Below, piece after piece: positions 52,950 through 62,774 of a DNA stretch of 64,000 nt (positions within the stretch are counted from its first letter, which is position 1; each line of letters starts with the position of its first letter). The notes beneath the pieces were generated by a model, which was not told the origin of the DNA, did no database searches, and saw only the letters and a program-made list of their open reading frames with translations. Position numbers and translations under genes: made by a program. The DNA is from Egibacter rhizosphaerae (GTDB lineage: Bacteria; Actinomycetota; Nitriliruptoria; Euzebyales; Egibacteraceae), in NCBI RefSeq assembly GCF_004322855.1, contig NZ_CP036402.1, positions 2,976,001 through 3,040,000 of the forward strand. Direction: 5' to 3'.

Positions 52950-53840
52950 TCACGGGAGCATGTCCCGGATGCCCTCGATCACGCGATCCACGAAGTTCTG
53001 CGCCTGCTCCTCGTCGAGCTCGACGTCGGGCAGATCGATGTCCTCATCCCCGGGGTCGTCCTCATCCCCGGGGTCGACGTCGTTCCCCGGGTCGACGTCC
53101 TCCTCCTCCTCCTCGGCCTGCGCGAGCGCCTGCTCCCGCTCGTCGAGCTCCTGCTCCCGCTCGTCGAGCTCCGTGGCGCGCTCGTCCAGCTGCCCAGCCC
53201 GGTCGTCGAGCTGTGACTCGCGCTCGTCGAGCGTGTCCGCGCGCTCGTCGAGCGCCGCCTGGGCGTCGGCGACGTCGTCGTCGGCCTCCTCCAGGGCCTC
53301 GCGCGCGGCGGCGAGCTCCTGTTCCTGCTCGTCGAGCTGTGCCTCGAGGTTCTCGTTCTCGTCCTGCAGCTGCTCGTTCTCCTGTTGGAGCTCGGCGTTC
53401 TCGTCCTCGAGGGCCGCGACCGCGTCGTCGGCGTCGGCGTCGATCACCTCGTCCTCGCCGCCGAACGCCGCGACGACGATGAGCGCCACGACGAAGCCGA
53501 GGCCGAACGTGAGCAGGCCGATCAGCGCCGCGCGTCCCTTCGACAGCCCCGCCGGAGCCGGTTCCTCGACCTCCTCCTCGGGCGGGAGGGGATCCACCGC
53601 GTCGGGGTCCTGGTACCACGGGTCCGCGAACGCCTCCTGGGACGGGTCGGTGGGGTGGACGCCCGCGTGGTCGACGCGCGTCTGGTCGTCGGCAGGGCTG
53701 ACCTGCGTGGCCTCCTCGGACGGGTCGAGCCGACGCGTCGGATCGTCGTCCGCGCCGAGCTGCTGGGTCCGGTCATCGTCGGGACTGACCCGACGGGTCT
53801 CGTCGGGATCCCCCTGGTCGGGACGCTGCGGGTCGCTCAC
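52950..53840 (-). CDS. acidic coiled-coil membrane protein, function unknown
   Basis: The 296-aa protein has an acidic cytosolic N-terminus (about 100 residues with repeated D-D-x-T-R/Q motifs) and one membrane helix (about 106-126). A long extracytoplasmic coiled coil follows (about 140-255), and an acidic Asp-Pro-Gly tail ends in a short amphipathic helix. Six exact seven-residue repeats of the LDERxxx type are encoded by 21-bp units (53130-53255). No enzymatic motif is seen. A structural or scaffold role is possible. The GTG at 53840 has GAGGAG 6 nt upstream. It is divergent from guaA. Confidence 0.75.
   Translation of the reverse strand: MSDPQRPDQGDPDETRRVSPDDDRTQQLGADDDPTRRLDPSEEATQVSPADDQTRVDHAGVHPTDPSQEAFADPWYQDPDAVDPLPPEEEVEEPAPAGLSKGRAALIGLLTFGLGFVVALIVVAAFGGEDEVIDADADDAVAALEDENAELQQENEQLQDENENLEAQLDEQEQELAAAREALEEADDDVADAQAALDERADTLDERESQLDDRAGQLDERATELDEREQELDEREQALAQAEEEEEDVDPGNDVDPGDEDDPGDEDIDLPDVELDEEQAQNFVDRVIEGIRDMLP
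53130..53255 (-). repeat. 21-bp x 6 tandem array encoding coiled-coil heptads
   Basis: Units begin at 53130, 53151, 53172, 53193, 53214 and 53235. The first two are identical. They encode LDEREQ-type heptads, so the tandem growth is in phase with a coiled-coil repeat. Confidence 0.8.
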
Positions 53841-53930
53841 GGTGGTCTCCTCGGTACGGCCGGGATATGACGAAGGGTACCCGTGCGCTACGGTGCGCTC
53901 TCGATTGCGGCCTCGTCCCGGGAGGCATCC

Positions 53931-55466
<1,536 letters not shown>

Positions 55467-55473
55467 GGCGAAC

Positions 55474-56262
55474 GTGAGCGTGCTGCGTTTACGGGGGGTG
55501 GGTCTGCGCCGCGACGGCCGCGTACTCGTGGGCGGGGTCGACTGGGAGGTCGAGGAAGGGCAGCGGTGGGCCCTGCTCGGTCCCAACGGGGCGGGCAAGA
55601 CGAGCCTGCTCGAGGTTGCCTCCACCTACGAGCTGCCCAGCGACGGGGTCGCCGACGTGTTGGGCGCCCGGGTGGGGCGGGTCGACCTGCGCGAGTTGCG
55701 GCGGCGCGTCGGTGTCGCCGGGCCGACGCTCACGCGGCGGCTCCGGCCCGAGTCGACCGTGCTCGAGGCCGTGCTGACGGGGCCGCGGGCGACCCTGACC
55801 GCGTGGGGCCAGTCGTTCGACGAGGCCGAGGTGGCGGCCGCTCGCGGGTTGCTCACCGATCTCGGTCTGGGGGGCCTGGCCGAACGGCGCGTGGGGACCC
55901 TGTCGGACGGCGAGCGCCAGCGCACCCAACTCGCCAGGGTGCTGCGGGCGGGGGAGACCGCGGCCTCCCCCGAGCTGGTGCTGCTCGACGAGCCCGCCGC
56001 GGGGCTCGACGTGGGCGGGCGGGAGTTGTTGCTCGACCGGCTCGAGCGGCTCGTCGCACCGCGAGCGCTCGTCCTCGTGAGCCATCACCTCGAGGAGCTC
56101 CCGCCGTCGGTGACCCACGCGTTGATCCTCCGCGATGGGGGCGTGCACGCGTGTGGGCCCGTCGACGAGGTCCTGACCGGGCTGGTCCTCTCGGATGCGT
56201 TCGGGGTGCCGTTGGAGGTGCGCCGGGAGCAGGGCCGGTGGCACGCGCGCCGCGCTGACTGA
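55474..56262 (+). CDS. ABC transporter ATP-binding protein
   Basis: The 262-aa nucleotide-binding protein has Walker A G-P-N-G-A-G-K-T (36-43), signature L-S-D-G-E-R-Q, Walker B L-V-L-L-D-E-P-A and the switch histidine in V-S-H-H. It resembles ModF-like single ATPases with no membrane partner. No permease or binding protein is adjacent, so it could act with an unlinked permease or in a non-transport role. GTG at 55474 follows guaA by 7 bp, so it is probably in the same transcript. Confidence 0.88.
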   Translation: MSVLRLRGVGLRRDGRVLVGGVDWEVEEGQRWALLGPNGAGKTSLLEVASTYELPSDGVADVLGARVGRVDLRELRRRVGVAGPTLTRRLRPESTVLEAVLTGPRATLTAWGQSFDEAEVAAARGLLTDLGLGGLAERRVGTLSDGERQRTQLARVLRAGETAASPELVLLDEPAAGLDVGGRELLLDRLERLVAPRALVLVSHHLEELPPSVTHALILRDGGVHACGPVDEVLTGLVLSDAFGVPLEVRREQGRWHARRAD

Positions 56263-56365
56263 GCCTGGTAGCCCGCGTGACAGCGGTGGCGTTGATTGAG
56301 CCGGGGGTTCGCGTGGCAGCCACGGCACTGACCAAGCCTGGGGAATGCGTGCAACGCCGCCGCGC
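56257..56365 (+). repeat. 36/37-bp x 3 degenerate tandem array overlapping the ABC gene stop
   Basis: Units at 56257-56293, 56294-56329 and 56330-56365 (approximate end). Each begins GAYYRAGCC. The first contains the last Asp codon and TGA of the ABC ATPase gene. Confidence 0.6.
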
Positions 56366-56421
56366 CGCTGCGCCTATCCTGCGACCCGCCCGTGCCGCTT
56401 CGTTTCTCCGTGAGGACGCCG

Positions 56422-56892
56422 ATGGACACCAGTGCGCTGGAGACCGGATACCGTGAGCTGCTCGAGACGGCCCGCGCGGGGGGCTTCGGCGAGCCGGGCG
56501 GGGACGGTTCCTGGACGGCCGACCGGGTCCTTGCCCATGTGGTGGCGAGCGCGCGGCTGCTCGGGGTGACCACGGCCGAGGTCGGGGCAGGCACCGGCCC
56601 GACTTACGACAACGCACCCACGACGCGCGAGGCCTACCTGGACGCCATCGCACGCGCCGCGGGCGGCTGGGACGGCCTGCTGTCGGCGGCGCGCGCCGCC
56701 GGTCTCGAGCTCGTCTACGTCGTCCGCGCGCTGGGCGAGGACGCCGCGGCGTCCCCGGTGCCCACCCGCATCGTGGACGGCGACACCGTGCGGGTGGAGG
56801 CGCCGATGCCGTGGTCGGGGGTCCTGAACACCCACGCCGAGGTGCACCTGCCCGAGCACCGCGCCCGCCTCGAGGCCCTGCGTCCCGGTTGA
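56422..56892 (+). CDS. DinB-fold / maleylpyruvate isomerase N-terminal-like protein
   Basis: A 156-aa protein, probably a four-helix bundle of the DinB/MDMPI-N superfamily: a W-T-A-D-R-V-L-A-H-V-V-A-S segment holds the first metal-ligand histidine, and a second histidine region occurs late (N-T-H-A-E-V-H-L-P-E-H). In actinobacteria this fold often uses mycothiol, but no thiol-site evidence is visible here. The ATG at 56422 has GAGG 6 nt upstream. An upstream in-frame GTG at 56392 lacks a good leader. Assignment is tentative. Confidence 0.55.
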   Translation: MDTSALETGYRELLETARAGGFGEPGGDGSWTADRVLAHVVASARLLGVTTAEVGAGTGPTYDNAPTTREAYLDAIARAAGGWDGLLSAARAAGLELVYVVRALGEDAAASPVPTRIVDGDTVRVEAPMPWSGVLNTHAEVHLPEHRARLEALRPG

Positions 56893-56979
56893 ACCGCGTC
56901 GACCAGCGGCCACTCGGGCGGGTTCTGTGCACTGCCGCACATGACGTCGCCCGGGCGGGTCGCCGTCGGCGGCACCCCC

Positions 56980-56985
56980 TACACT
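56980..56985 (+). promoter_or_regulatory. -10-like box of a probable leaderless promoter (pcrA)
   Basis: TACACT followed by 7 nt and the ATG at 56993. No Shine-Dalgarno. Confidence 0.4.
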
Positions 56986-56992
56986 CGCCCTG

Positions 56993-59296
56993 ATGTCACG
57001 CGACCCGGTCCTCTCCCACGCCCCCGACGACGCACCGGCCGAGCCGGTGGCGGCCTCCGCCGAGCTCGTCGAGGGCCTCAACGAGTCGCAGCGCGCCGCG
57101 GTCACCCACCCGGACGGGCCATTGCTCGTGATCGCCGGCGCCGGCAGCGGCAAGACCCGCGTGCTCACCCACCGCATCGCGCACCTCGTCCGCGACCGCG
57201 GCGTGAGCCCGTTCGAGCTGCTCGCGATCACCTTCACGAACAAGGCCGCTGACGAGATGAAGGACCGGGTGGGCCGGCTCGTCGGCGACCGGATCGTGGG
57301 GGTCGACCGCGACGACGACGGCCGGATGCGCCCGCGGCGCTGGGGCGGCATGTGGGTCTCGACGTTCCACTCCGCCTGTGCCCGGTTGCTGCGCGAGGAG
57401 GCCCATCGGCTCGGGTACGCGACCGCGTTCTCGATCTACGACGCGACCGACGCCCAGCGCCTCGTCCAGTCGGTGCAGTCCGACCTCGGCATGGACACCA
57501 AGAAGGTCACCCCGCGCGGGGCGCAGGCCGCGATCAGCCGCGCGAAGAACGAACTGATCGACTTCGAGACCTACCGGTCGCAGGCGGAGTCGTGGTACGA
57601 GCAGCAGGTCGCCGAGGTCTACCGGGCGTACCAGGAGCGGCTCCACCGCGCGAGCGCGTTCGACTTCGACGACCTGCTGGTGAAGACCGTCGAGCTGTTC
57701 CAGCTCTTCGACGAGGTGCTCACCCACTACCGCGAGCGGTTCCGCCACGTGCTCGTCGACGAGTGGCAGGACACCAACCGCGCCCAGTACGAGCTCGTGC
57801 GCCTGCTCGCCGCCGAGCACCGCAACGTGATGGTGGTCGGTGACGACGCCCAGTCGATCTACAAGTTCCGCGGCGCCGACGTCCGCAACATCCTCGAGTT
57901 CGAGCGCGACTTCCCCGACGCCGTGCGCATCACGCTCGACCGCAACTACCGGTCGACCCAGACGATCCTCGATGCGGCGAACGCGGTGATCCGCCACAAC
58001 ACCCAGCGCATCGACAAGCACCTGTGGACCGACGCCGGCCAGGGCACGGAGGTCGTGCGCTACACGGCCGACAACGAACAGGACGAGGCCGCGTTCGTCT
58101 CCGAGGAGATCGACCGGCTCGCCGACGAGGAGGCAACAGGCGCCTCCGACGTCGCGGTGTTCTACCGGACGAACGCGCAGAGCCGAGCGCTCGAGGAGAT
58201 CCTCATGCGCGTCGGCACGCCCTACCGCATCGTCGGGGGGACGCGCTTCTACGAGCGGCGCGAGATCAAGGACGTGCTCGCGTACCTGCGGCTGCTCGTG
58301 AACCCGGCCGACGACGTCTCGGCCAAGCGCGTGCTGAACGTGCCCCGCCGGGGGGTGGGCCGCAAGACCGAGGAATACCTCGACCTGTTCGCCGCCCGCG
58401 AGCAGGTCCACTTCCTCGACGCGTGCCGGCGCGTCGACGACAACCACCAGGTCAGCTCCCGTGGCGCCCGCGCGGTCCGGGAGTTCGTGAACCTCGTCGA
58501 GGCGATGCGCACCGAGGCCTTCGAGCGGGTGCTCGCCCCGCGGGAGATCGTCGAGCTGGTGCTCGAGCGGACCGGCTACGTGTCGGAGCTCGAGGCCGAG
58601 CGCACCGTCGAGGCGCTCGGGCGGGTCGAGAACGTCAAGGAGCTCGCGGGCGTGGCCGACGACTTCCTCGACCTGCAGGGCTCGCAGGGGCCGGCGGACC
58701 CCGACGAGGCGCGGGTCCAGCTGGAGGCCTTCCTCGAGCGGGTGGCGTTGGTCAGCGAGCAGGACGCGCTCGCCGACGGCGACGAGCGCGTCACCCTCAT
58801 GACGATGCACAACGCCAAGGGCCTCGAGTACCCGGTCGTGTTCGTCGTGGGACTCGAGGACGGGATCTTCCCGCATCACCGGTCGTTGTCTGAGCCCGAC
58901 GACCTCGAGGAGGAGCGCCGGCTCTGCTACGTGGCCATGACCCGCGCGCAGCGGCGGCTGTACCTGACGAACGCCTGGAAACGCACGCTGTTCGGCGGGA
59001 CCCACGCCAACCCGCCGTCCCGGTTCCTGAAGGAGGTCCCCGACGAGTTGGTGGCCGCGCGCGAGGGTGACGCGGGCGGGCCGAGCCGCCGGGCGGCCAG
59101 CCGCCTCGGCGAAGGTCCCCACAACGGGGCGACGGGCGACGTCGGCGCGGGCGACCGCATCCGCCACCCGAGCTTCGGGACCGGCGTGGTCCTCGAGATC
59201 AGCGGGGACCCCGGGAACGAGGAGGCCGTGGTGCGCTTCGACGAGGGCGGCACCAAGCGGATGCTGCTCGCCTACGCGCCGCTCGTGCGCGCCTGA
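56993..59296 (+). CDS. pcrA: ATP-dependent DNA helicase PcrA/UvrD type
   Basis: The 767-aa superfamily 1 helicase has Walker A A-G-A-G-S-G-K-T (48-55), T-F-T-N-K-A-A-D-E-M, Walker B V-D-E-W-Q-D-T-N, Y-R-S-T-Q and V-T-L-M-T-M-H-N-A-K-G-L-E. The C-terminal segment G-D-R-I-R-H-P-S-F-G-T-G-V-V is the PcrA Tudor-like RNA polymerase-binding tail. It acts in nucleotide excision repair and replication-fork maintenance. pcrA in this position between guaA and sucCD is conserved in actinobacteria. The lipase gene is convergent. Confidence 0.97.
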   Translation: MSRDPVLSHAPDDAPAEPVAASAELVEGLNESQRAAVTHPDGPLLVIAGAGSGKTRVLTHRIAHLVRDRGVSPFELLAITFTNKAADEMKDRVGRLVGDRIVGVDRDDDGRMRPRRWGGMWVSTFHSACARLLREEAHRLGYATAFSIYDATDAQRLVQSVQSDLGMDTKKVTPRGAQAAISRAKNELIDFETYRSQAESWYEQQVAEVYRAYQERLHRASAFDFDDLLVKTVELFQLFDEVLTHYRERFRHVLVDEWQDTNRAQYELVRLLAAEHRNVMVVGDDAQSIYKFRGADVRNILEFERDFPDAVRITLDRNYRSTQTILDAANAVIRHNTQRIDKHLWTDAGQGTEVVRYTADNEQDEAAFVSEEIDRLADEEATGASDVAVFYRTNAQSRALEEILMRVGTPYRIVGGTRFYERREIKDVLAYLRLLVNPADDVSAKRVLNVPRRGVGRKTEEYLDLFAAREQVHFLDACRRVDDNHQVSSRGARAVREFVNLVEAMRTEAFERVLAPREIVELVLERTGYVSELEAERTVEALGRVENVKELAGVADDFLDLQGSQGPADPDEARVQLEAFLERVALVSEQDALADGDERVTLMTMHNAKGLEYPVVFVVGLEDGIFPHHRSLSEPDDLEEERRLCYVAMTRAQRRLYLTNAWKRTLFGGTHANPPSRFLKEVPDELVAAREGDAGGPSRRAASRLGEGPHNGATGDVGAGDRIRHPSFGTGVVLEISGDPGNEEAVVRFDEGGTKRMLLAYAPLVRA

Positions 59297-59312
59297 TCGC
59301 CCGCGGCGCCGT

Positions 59313-60194
59313 TTAGCCCCTCGCGGTGGCAGGAAGCGATGCGACCCCCTGGGCGGGCTCGCCGCCGGGATCCTCGCCGAGCAGGCCGACGACGCGGCGG
59401 AGGACCTCTCGGGAGAGCAGCAGCGAGAGGTGGCCGGTGTTGCGGATCCGGACGTTCTCGGCCTGCAGCGCCGGGTGTACGAGCCTCGCGTTAGCGGCGG
59501 GCACGACCATGAGGTCGAGGTCGGACCAGAGGGCGATCCAACGAACCTGGGACGGTCGCGCGGTCTCCTCCAGGTGGCGGAGGTAGCCCGATCCCGGCCG
59601 CAGCTGCGCGGCCGCCGGGCCCGGGCCCAGATAGCTCGAGTAGCTGCCCCGGTGGGGGGCACCGATCGTCACGCAGGTCGCCACGGTGTCCTCGCCGCCG
59701 AGGAGCTGGACGTAGTGGCGGGCGATGATCCCGCCCATCGAGTGGCCGACGAGGTGTACCCGCGGGGCCCCGGTGCGGCGCCGCAGCCGCGCGATCTCGG
59801 CGTCGAGCAGCGCGGCGATCTGGTCGAGGTCGTGCACCAGTGGGTTGTAGTTGAGGCCCTGCACGGTGCGGAACCCCGCGCGCCGCAGCGCCCGCGACAT
59901 CACCAGAAACGCGCTGCGGTTGTGGACGTAGCCGTGCACGAGCATGACCGGCATGTCCGCGGCGGCACCCGCCGGCGCGCCGGCGCCGACCTCCTCCGCG
60001 TCCGCGGAGTTGGCCGCCCGTCCGGCCGTGACGCCGGGAAGGAGGCCCAACGGGTAGGTCGACAGGTGGAACGAGGTCAGCACGGCCTCCCGCGCCAGCC
60101 CGGCATAGGACCGAGGTCGCAGCAGGGCTCGCGCGACCGACGACGCCTGGCGGCACAGGAGCTCGCCGGCCCCCGGCTGCGCCTCGTGGTCCAC
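59313..60194 (-). CDS. alpha/beta hydrolase, lipase class 2/EstA-like
   Basis: The 293-aa protein has the L-V-H-G-Y oxyanion region, the nucleophile elbow G-H-S-M-G-G, a D in W-S-D-L-D-L-M and the histidine in N-T-G-H-L-S-L, the full catalytic set of actinobacterial triacylglycerol lipase-like proteins. A hydrophobic stretch near residues 40-60 may aid export or membrane contact, but no classical signal peptide is seen. The GTG at 60194 is preferred because GGAGGGGG lies 4 nt upstream; the in-frame ATG at 60254 (20 codons longer) has a weak -10-like TATCCG 6 nt before it. Confidence 0.82.
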   Translation of the reverse strand: MDHEAQPGAGELLCRQASSVARALLRPRSYAGLAREAVLTSFHLSTYPLGLLPGVTAGRAANSADAEEVGAGAPAGAAADMPVMLVHGYVHNRSAFLVMSRALRRAGFRTVQGLNYNPLVHDLDQIAALLDAEIARLRRRTGAPRVHLVGHSMGGIIARHYVQLLGGEDTVATCVTIGAPHRGSYSSYLGPGPAAAQLRPGSGYLRHLEETARPSQVRWIALWSDLDLMVVPAANARLVHPALQAENVRIRNTGHLSLLLSREVLRRVVGLLGEDPGGEPAQGVASLPATARG

Positions 60195-60273
60195 CGCACC
60201 CCCTCCGAACACCTGTGGGCCCGACCCCTCGGGCGGGTTCGGAATACCCAACATTCTGCCCGGATAACCGGTC

Positions 60274-60359
60274 GGCCGGTGACTCCGGGACGCGAGGTCG
60301 GTGCCCGCCCGCCGCGGGCCGGTGACTCCGCGACGTGAGGTCGGTGCCCGCCCGCCGCG
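60274..60359. repeat. 43-bp x 2 tandem duplication between the lipase and hypothetical genes
   Basis: Units at 60274-60316 and 60317-60359 differ at two positions. They fill most of the gap and end 3 bp before the next gene's stop codon. Confidence 0.85.
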
Positions 60360-60361
60360 CC

Positions 60362-60892
60362 TCACCCGGGGGCGTCGCACCCGGGGGACTGGTCGTCGCC
60401 CCCGGGTTCGGGCGCGTCCGGCGCGGTCGGGTCGACGAAGACGTCCCCGTCGAACACCTCCACCGGCAGGACGCCCAGGGACGCGCCCTGTCCACCGACG
60501 CGCCGGCCGTCGCGGGTCCACACCCGCCCGTCGGCAGCCTCGACGCGGCCGCTCTCCTCGCACCAGTGTACGGCGGTGTCGGGCGCGGCGAAGGCGCGCA
60601 GGCTCCCGCCGCCCCGCAGCAGCACCACCTCCTCCTCCTCCTCACCCACGGGCACGGTCGTGGCGCCGCGCGGGTCGACCTCGTCGATGGCCGCCACGGG
60701 TTCGTAGGGAGCCGCCGGTGGCAAGGCCTGCACCGTGAGGTAGGCGATGCCCACGCCGACGAGGGCGAGGCCGGTGAGGACGCTGGCGACCACCCATTGC
60801 AGGCCGAGCGGTCCGCGCAGGATGATCTTGCGGGCGCGGGCCGCCGCCCGGGGTGGCAAGTAGCCGCGCGGTCCGAAGTCCGGGTCGCTCAT
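60362..60892 (-). CDS. single-pass membrane protein, function unknown
   Basis: The 176-aa protein has a charged cytosolic N-terminus, one membrane helix (about residues 30-56) and an extracytoplasmic part with five acidic residues in a row, a single W-C-E-E-S-G cysteine site and a C-terminal cysteine. The strand-rich region G-R-V-W-T-R-D-G-R-R-V has some Rieske-like flavour but no cluster-binding motif is present. I do not recognise the family. Start at 60892 (M-S-D-P-D); M-A-A-M at 60901 is possible. It is divergent from the B12-binding protein gene across 176 bp with no other gene. Confidence 0.6.
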   Translation of the reverse strand: MSDPDFGPRGYLPPRAAARARKIILRGPLGLQWVVASVLTGLALVGVGIAYLTVQALPPAAPYEPVAAIDEVDPRGATTVPVGEEEEEVVLLRGGGSLRAFAAPDTAVHWCEESGRVEAADGRVWTRDGRRVGGQGASLGVLPVEVFDGDVFVDPTAPDAPEPGGDDQSPGCDAPG

Positions 60893-61068
60893 CGCGGCCA
60901 TGATCGCTCGTGCGTGCGTCGATCGGCGGCGGAATGGGTGCGTGAATCGATCGCGGGTTATGCTGCCCGCCACCACTCGGGGCGTCGCGAGCCCGGGACC
61001 GGTGCCATGGGCGCTCGTGCTCGGCCGCCGTGCTCGAGTGGCGACGGTCCCCACGGGAGGGAGTTCTT

Positions 61069-61476
61069 GTGGCGGTTCGGGTGTTGATCGCGAAGCCCGG
61101 CCTGGACGGGCACGACCGAGGTGCGAAGATCGTCGCCCGCGCGCTACGGGACGCCGGCTTCGAGGTCGTCTATTCCGGCCTGCACCAGACTCCCGAGCAG
61201 ATCGTCGAGGCCGCGCTGCAGGAGGACGTGCAGGTCGTCGGCCTGTCGATCCACTCGGGGGCGCACATGACGCTGTTCCCCCGGGTCGTCGACCTGCTGC
61301 ACGAACGCGGGGCGGACGACATCGTCGTCTTCGGCGGCGGGATCGTCCCGAAGGAGGACATCGCCGAGCTGAAGGCGCGCGGCGTCGCCGAGATCTTCAC
61401 TCCCGGCGCGTCGACGTCCGACATCATCGAGTGGGTGCGCGACCACGTCCCCGCCCGCGACCAGGCGCCCTCCTGA
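61069..61476 (+). CDS. free-standing B12-binding methylmalonyl-CoA mutase small subunit-like protein
   Basis: The 135-aa protein is a lone cobalamin-binding domain, with the D-G-H-D-R-G lower-ligand motif near residues 13-18, followed by G-L-S-I-H-S-G-A-H and F-G-G-G-I-V-P. It matches the McmA2-type small subunits that pair with a separate large catalytic chain to interconvert methylmalonyl-CoA and succinyl-CoA. The large chain and epimerase are not here. It lies 109 bp upstream of sucC, whose enzyme uses succinyl-CoA, a sensible metabolic link. The GTG at 61069 has GGGAGGG 7 nt upstream. Confidence 0.9.
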   Translation: MAVRVLIAKPGLDGHDRGAKIVARALRDAGFEVVYSGLHQTPEQIVEAALQEDVQVVGLSIHSGAHMTLFPRVVDLLHERGADDIVVFGGGIVPKEDIAELKARGVAEIFTPGASTSDIIEWVRDHVPARDQAPS

Positions 61477-61584
61477 CCCCCGTGCCCGTGGCGCAGGCGG
61501 CGGCGTCCCGCTGCTTCGCCAGACCCGGGTGCGCGGCCATGCCGCGGCCCAGACCCCCGACCGGCTCGACGAGGAACGCGACCG

Positions 61585-62739
61585 ATGGACTTGATGGAGT
61601 ATCAGGGCAAGGAGCTCTTCCGCTCGCACGGCATCCCCACCACGCCGCGCGGTGAGGTGACCCGCGACGCGGCGGAGGCCGAGCGCCTCGCCGCGGGCTT
61701 CGGCGGCCCGGTGATGGTCAAGGCGCAAGTGCTCACGGGCGGCCGGGGCAAGGCCGGAGGGGTGAAGTACTGCCCCGACCCGTCCGCGGCTCGCGAGGCC
61801 GCCGAGGCGATCCTCGGGCTCGACATCAGCGGGCACACCACCGAGCTCGTGCTCGTGGAGCCCGCCAGCGACATCGCCGAGGAGTACTACCTCTCGGTGT
61901 TGCACGATCGGGTCACCAAGGGCTACCTGGTGATCGCCTCGGTCGAGGGCGGTGTCGAGATCGAGGAGGTCAACCGCCGGACCCCCGAGAAGGTCGTCAA
62001 GGCCGAGCTCGACCCCACCCGGTCGCTCTCGGACCGCCAAGCGCGCGAGATCCTCGAGCAGGCGCAGTTCCCGGCGGAGGTGGTCGACGAGGCCGCGAGC
62101 CTGCTGACCCGCCTCCACCAAGGCTTCGTCGCGAGCGACGCGACCCTGTTCGAGATCAACCCGCTGATCAAGACCACCGAGGGGCGCGTGATCGCGCTCG
62201 ACTCGAAGGTGTCGATCGACGGGTCCGCGTTGTTCCGCCACCCCGAGCTCGAGGGCTGGGGCGACGTGGTCGGGGGCGACAGCCGTGAGGCGCAGGCGCA
62301 GCAGAAGGGCCTGCAGTACGTCGAGCTCGACGGCGACATCGGGGTCATGGGCAACGGTGCGGGCCTCGTGATGGCGACCCTCGACGTCGTCAACGAGGCG
62401 GGGGGGCACCCCGCGAACTTCCTCGACGCCGGCGGTGGCGCCTCCGCCGAATCCATGGCCACCGGCATCGCGTTCGTGCTCGAGAACCCCGAGGTGTCAG
62501 CGATGCTCGTGAACATCTTCGGCGGCATCACCCGCTGCGACGACGTGGCCCATGGCGTGCTCGGGGCGATCGAGCAGATCGGCGGGCTCGACAAGAAGCT
62601 CGTCGTCCGGCTCGACGGCACGAACGCCGACGCGGGTCGCGACATCCTCGAGCAGGCCGGCAACCCGAACCTCGTACCCGCCGAGAAGATGGACGACGCC
62701 GCACAGAAGGTCGTCGAACTCGCCGGTGAGTCCCGCTAG
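61585..62739 (+). CDS. sucC: succinate--CoA ligase, beta subunit
   Basis: SucC with SucD makes succinate and ATP/GTP from succinyl-CoA. The 384-aa protein has the ATP-grasp start M-E-Y-Q-G-K-E-L-F and V-L-T-G-G-R-G-K-A-G-G-V. The C-terminal half has N-G-A-G-L-V-M-A-T-L-D and F-G-G-I-T-R-C-D-D-V-A. The ATG at 61585 has GAGGAA upstream. The in-frame ATG at 61594 matches most family starts. It is 35 bp before sucD, in one operon. Confidence 0.97.
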   Translation: MDLMEYQGKELFRSHGIPTTPRGEVTRDAAEAERLAAGFGGPVMVKAQVLTGGRGKAGGVKYCPDPSAAREAAEAILGLDISGHTTELVLVEPASDIAEEYYLSVLHDRVTKGYLVIASVEGGVEIEEVNRRTPEKVVKAELDPTRSLSDRQAREILEQAQFPAEVVDEAASLLTRLHQGFVASDATLFEINPLIKTTEGRVIALDSKVSIDGSALFRHPELEGWGDVVGGDSREAQAQQKGLQYVELDGDIGVMGNGAGLVMATLDVVNEAGGHPANFLDAGGGASAESMATGIAFVLENPEVSAMLVNIFGGITRCDDVAHGVLGAIEQIGGLDKKLVVRLDGTNADAGRDILEQAGNPNLVPAEKMDDAAQKVVELAGESR

Positions 62740-62774
62740 GCGCCCGCCACACGCGCGCGAAGGAGAACACGACG

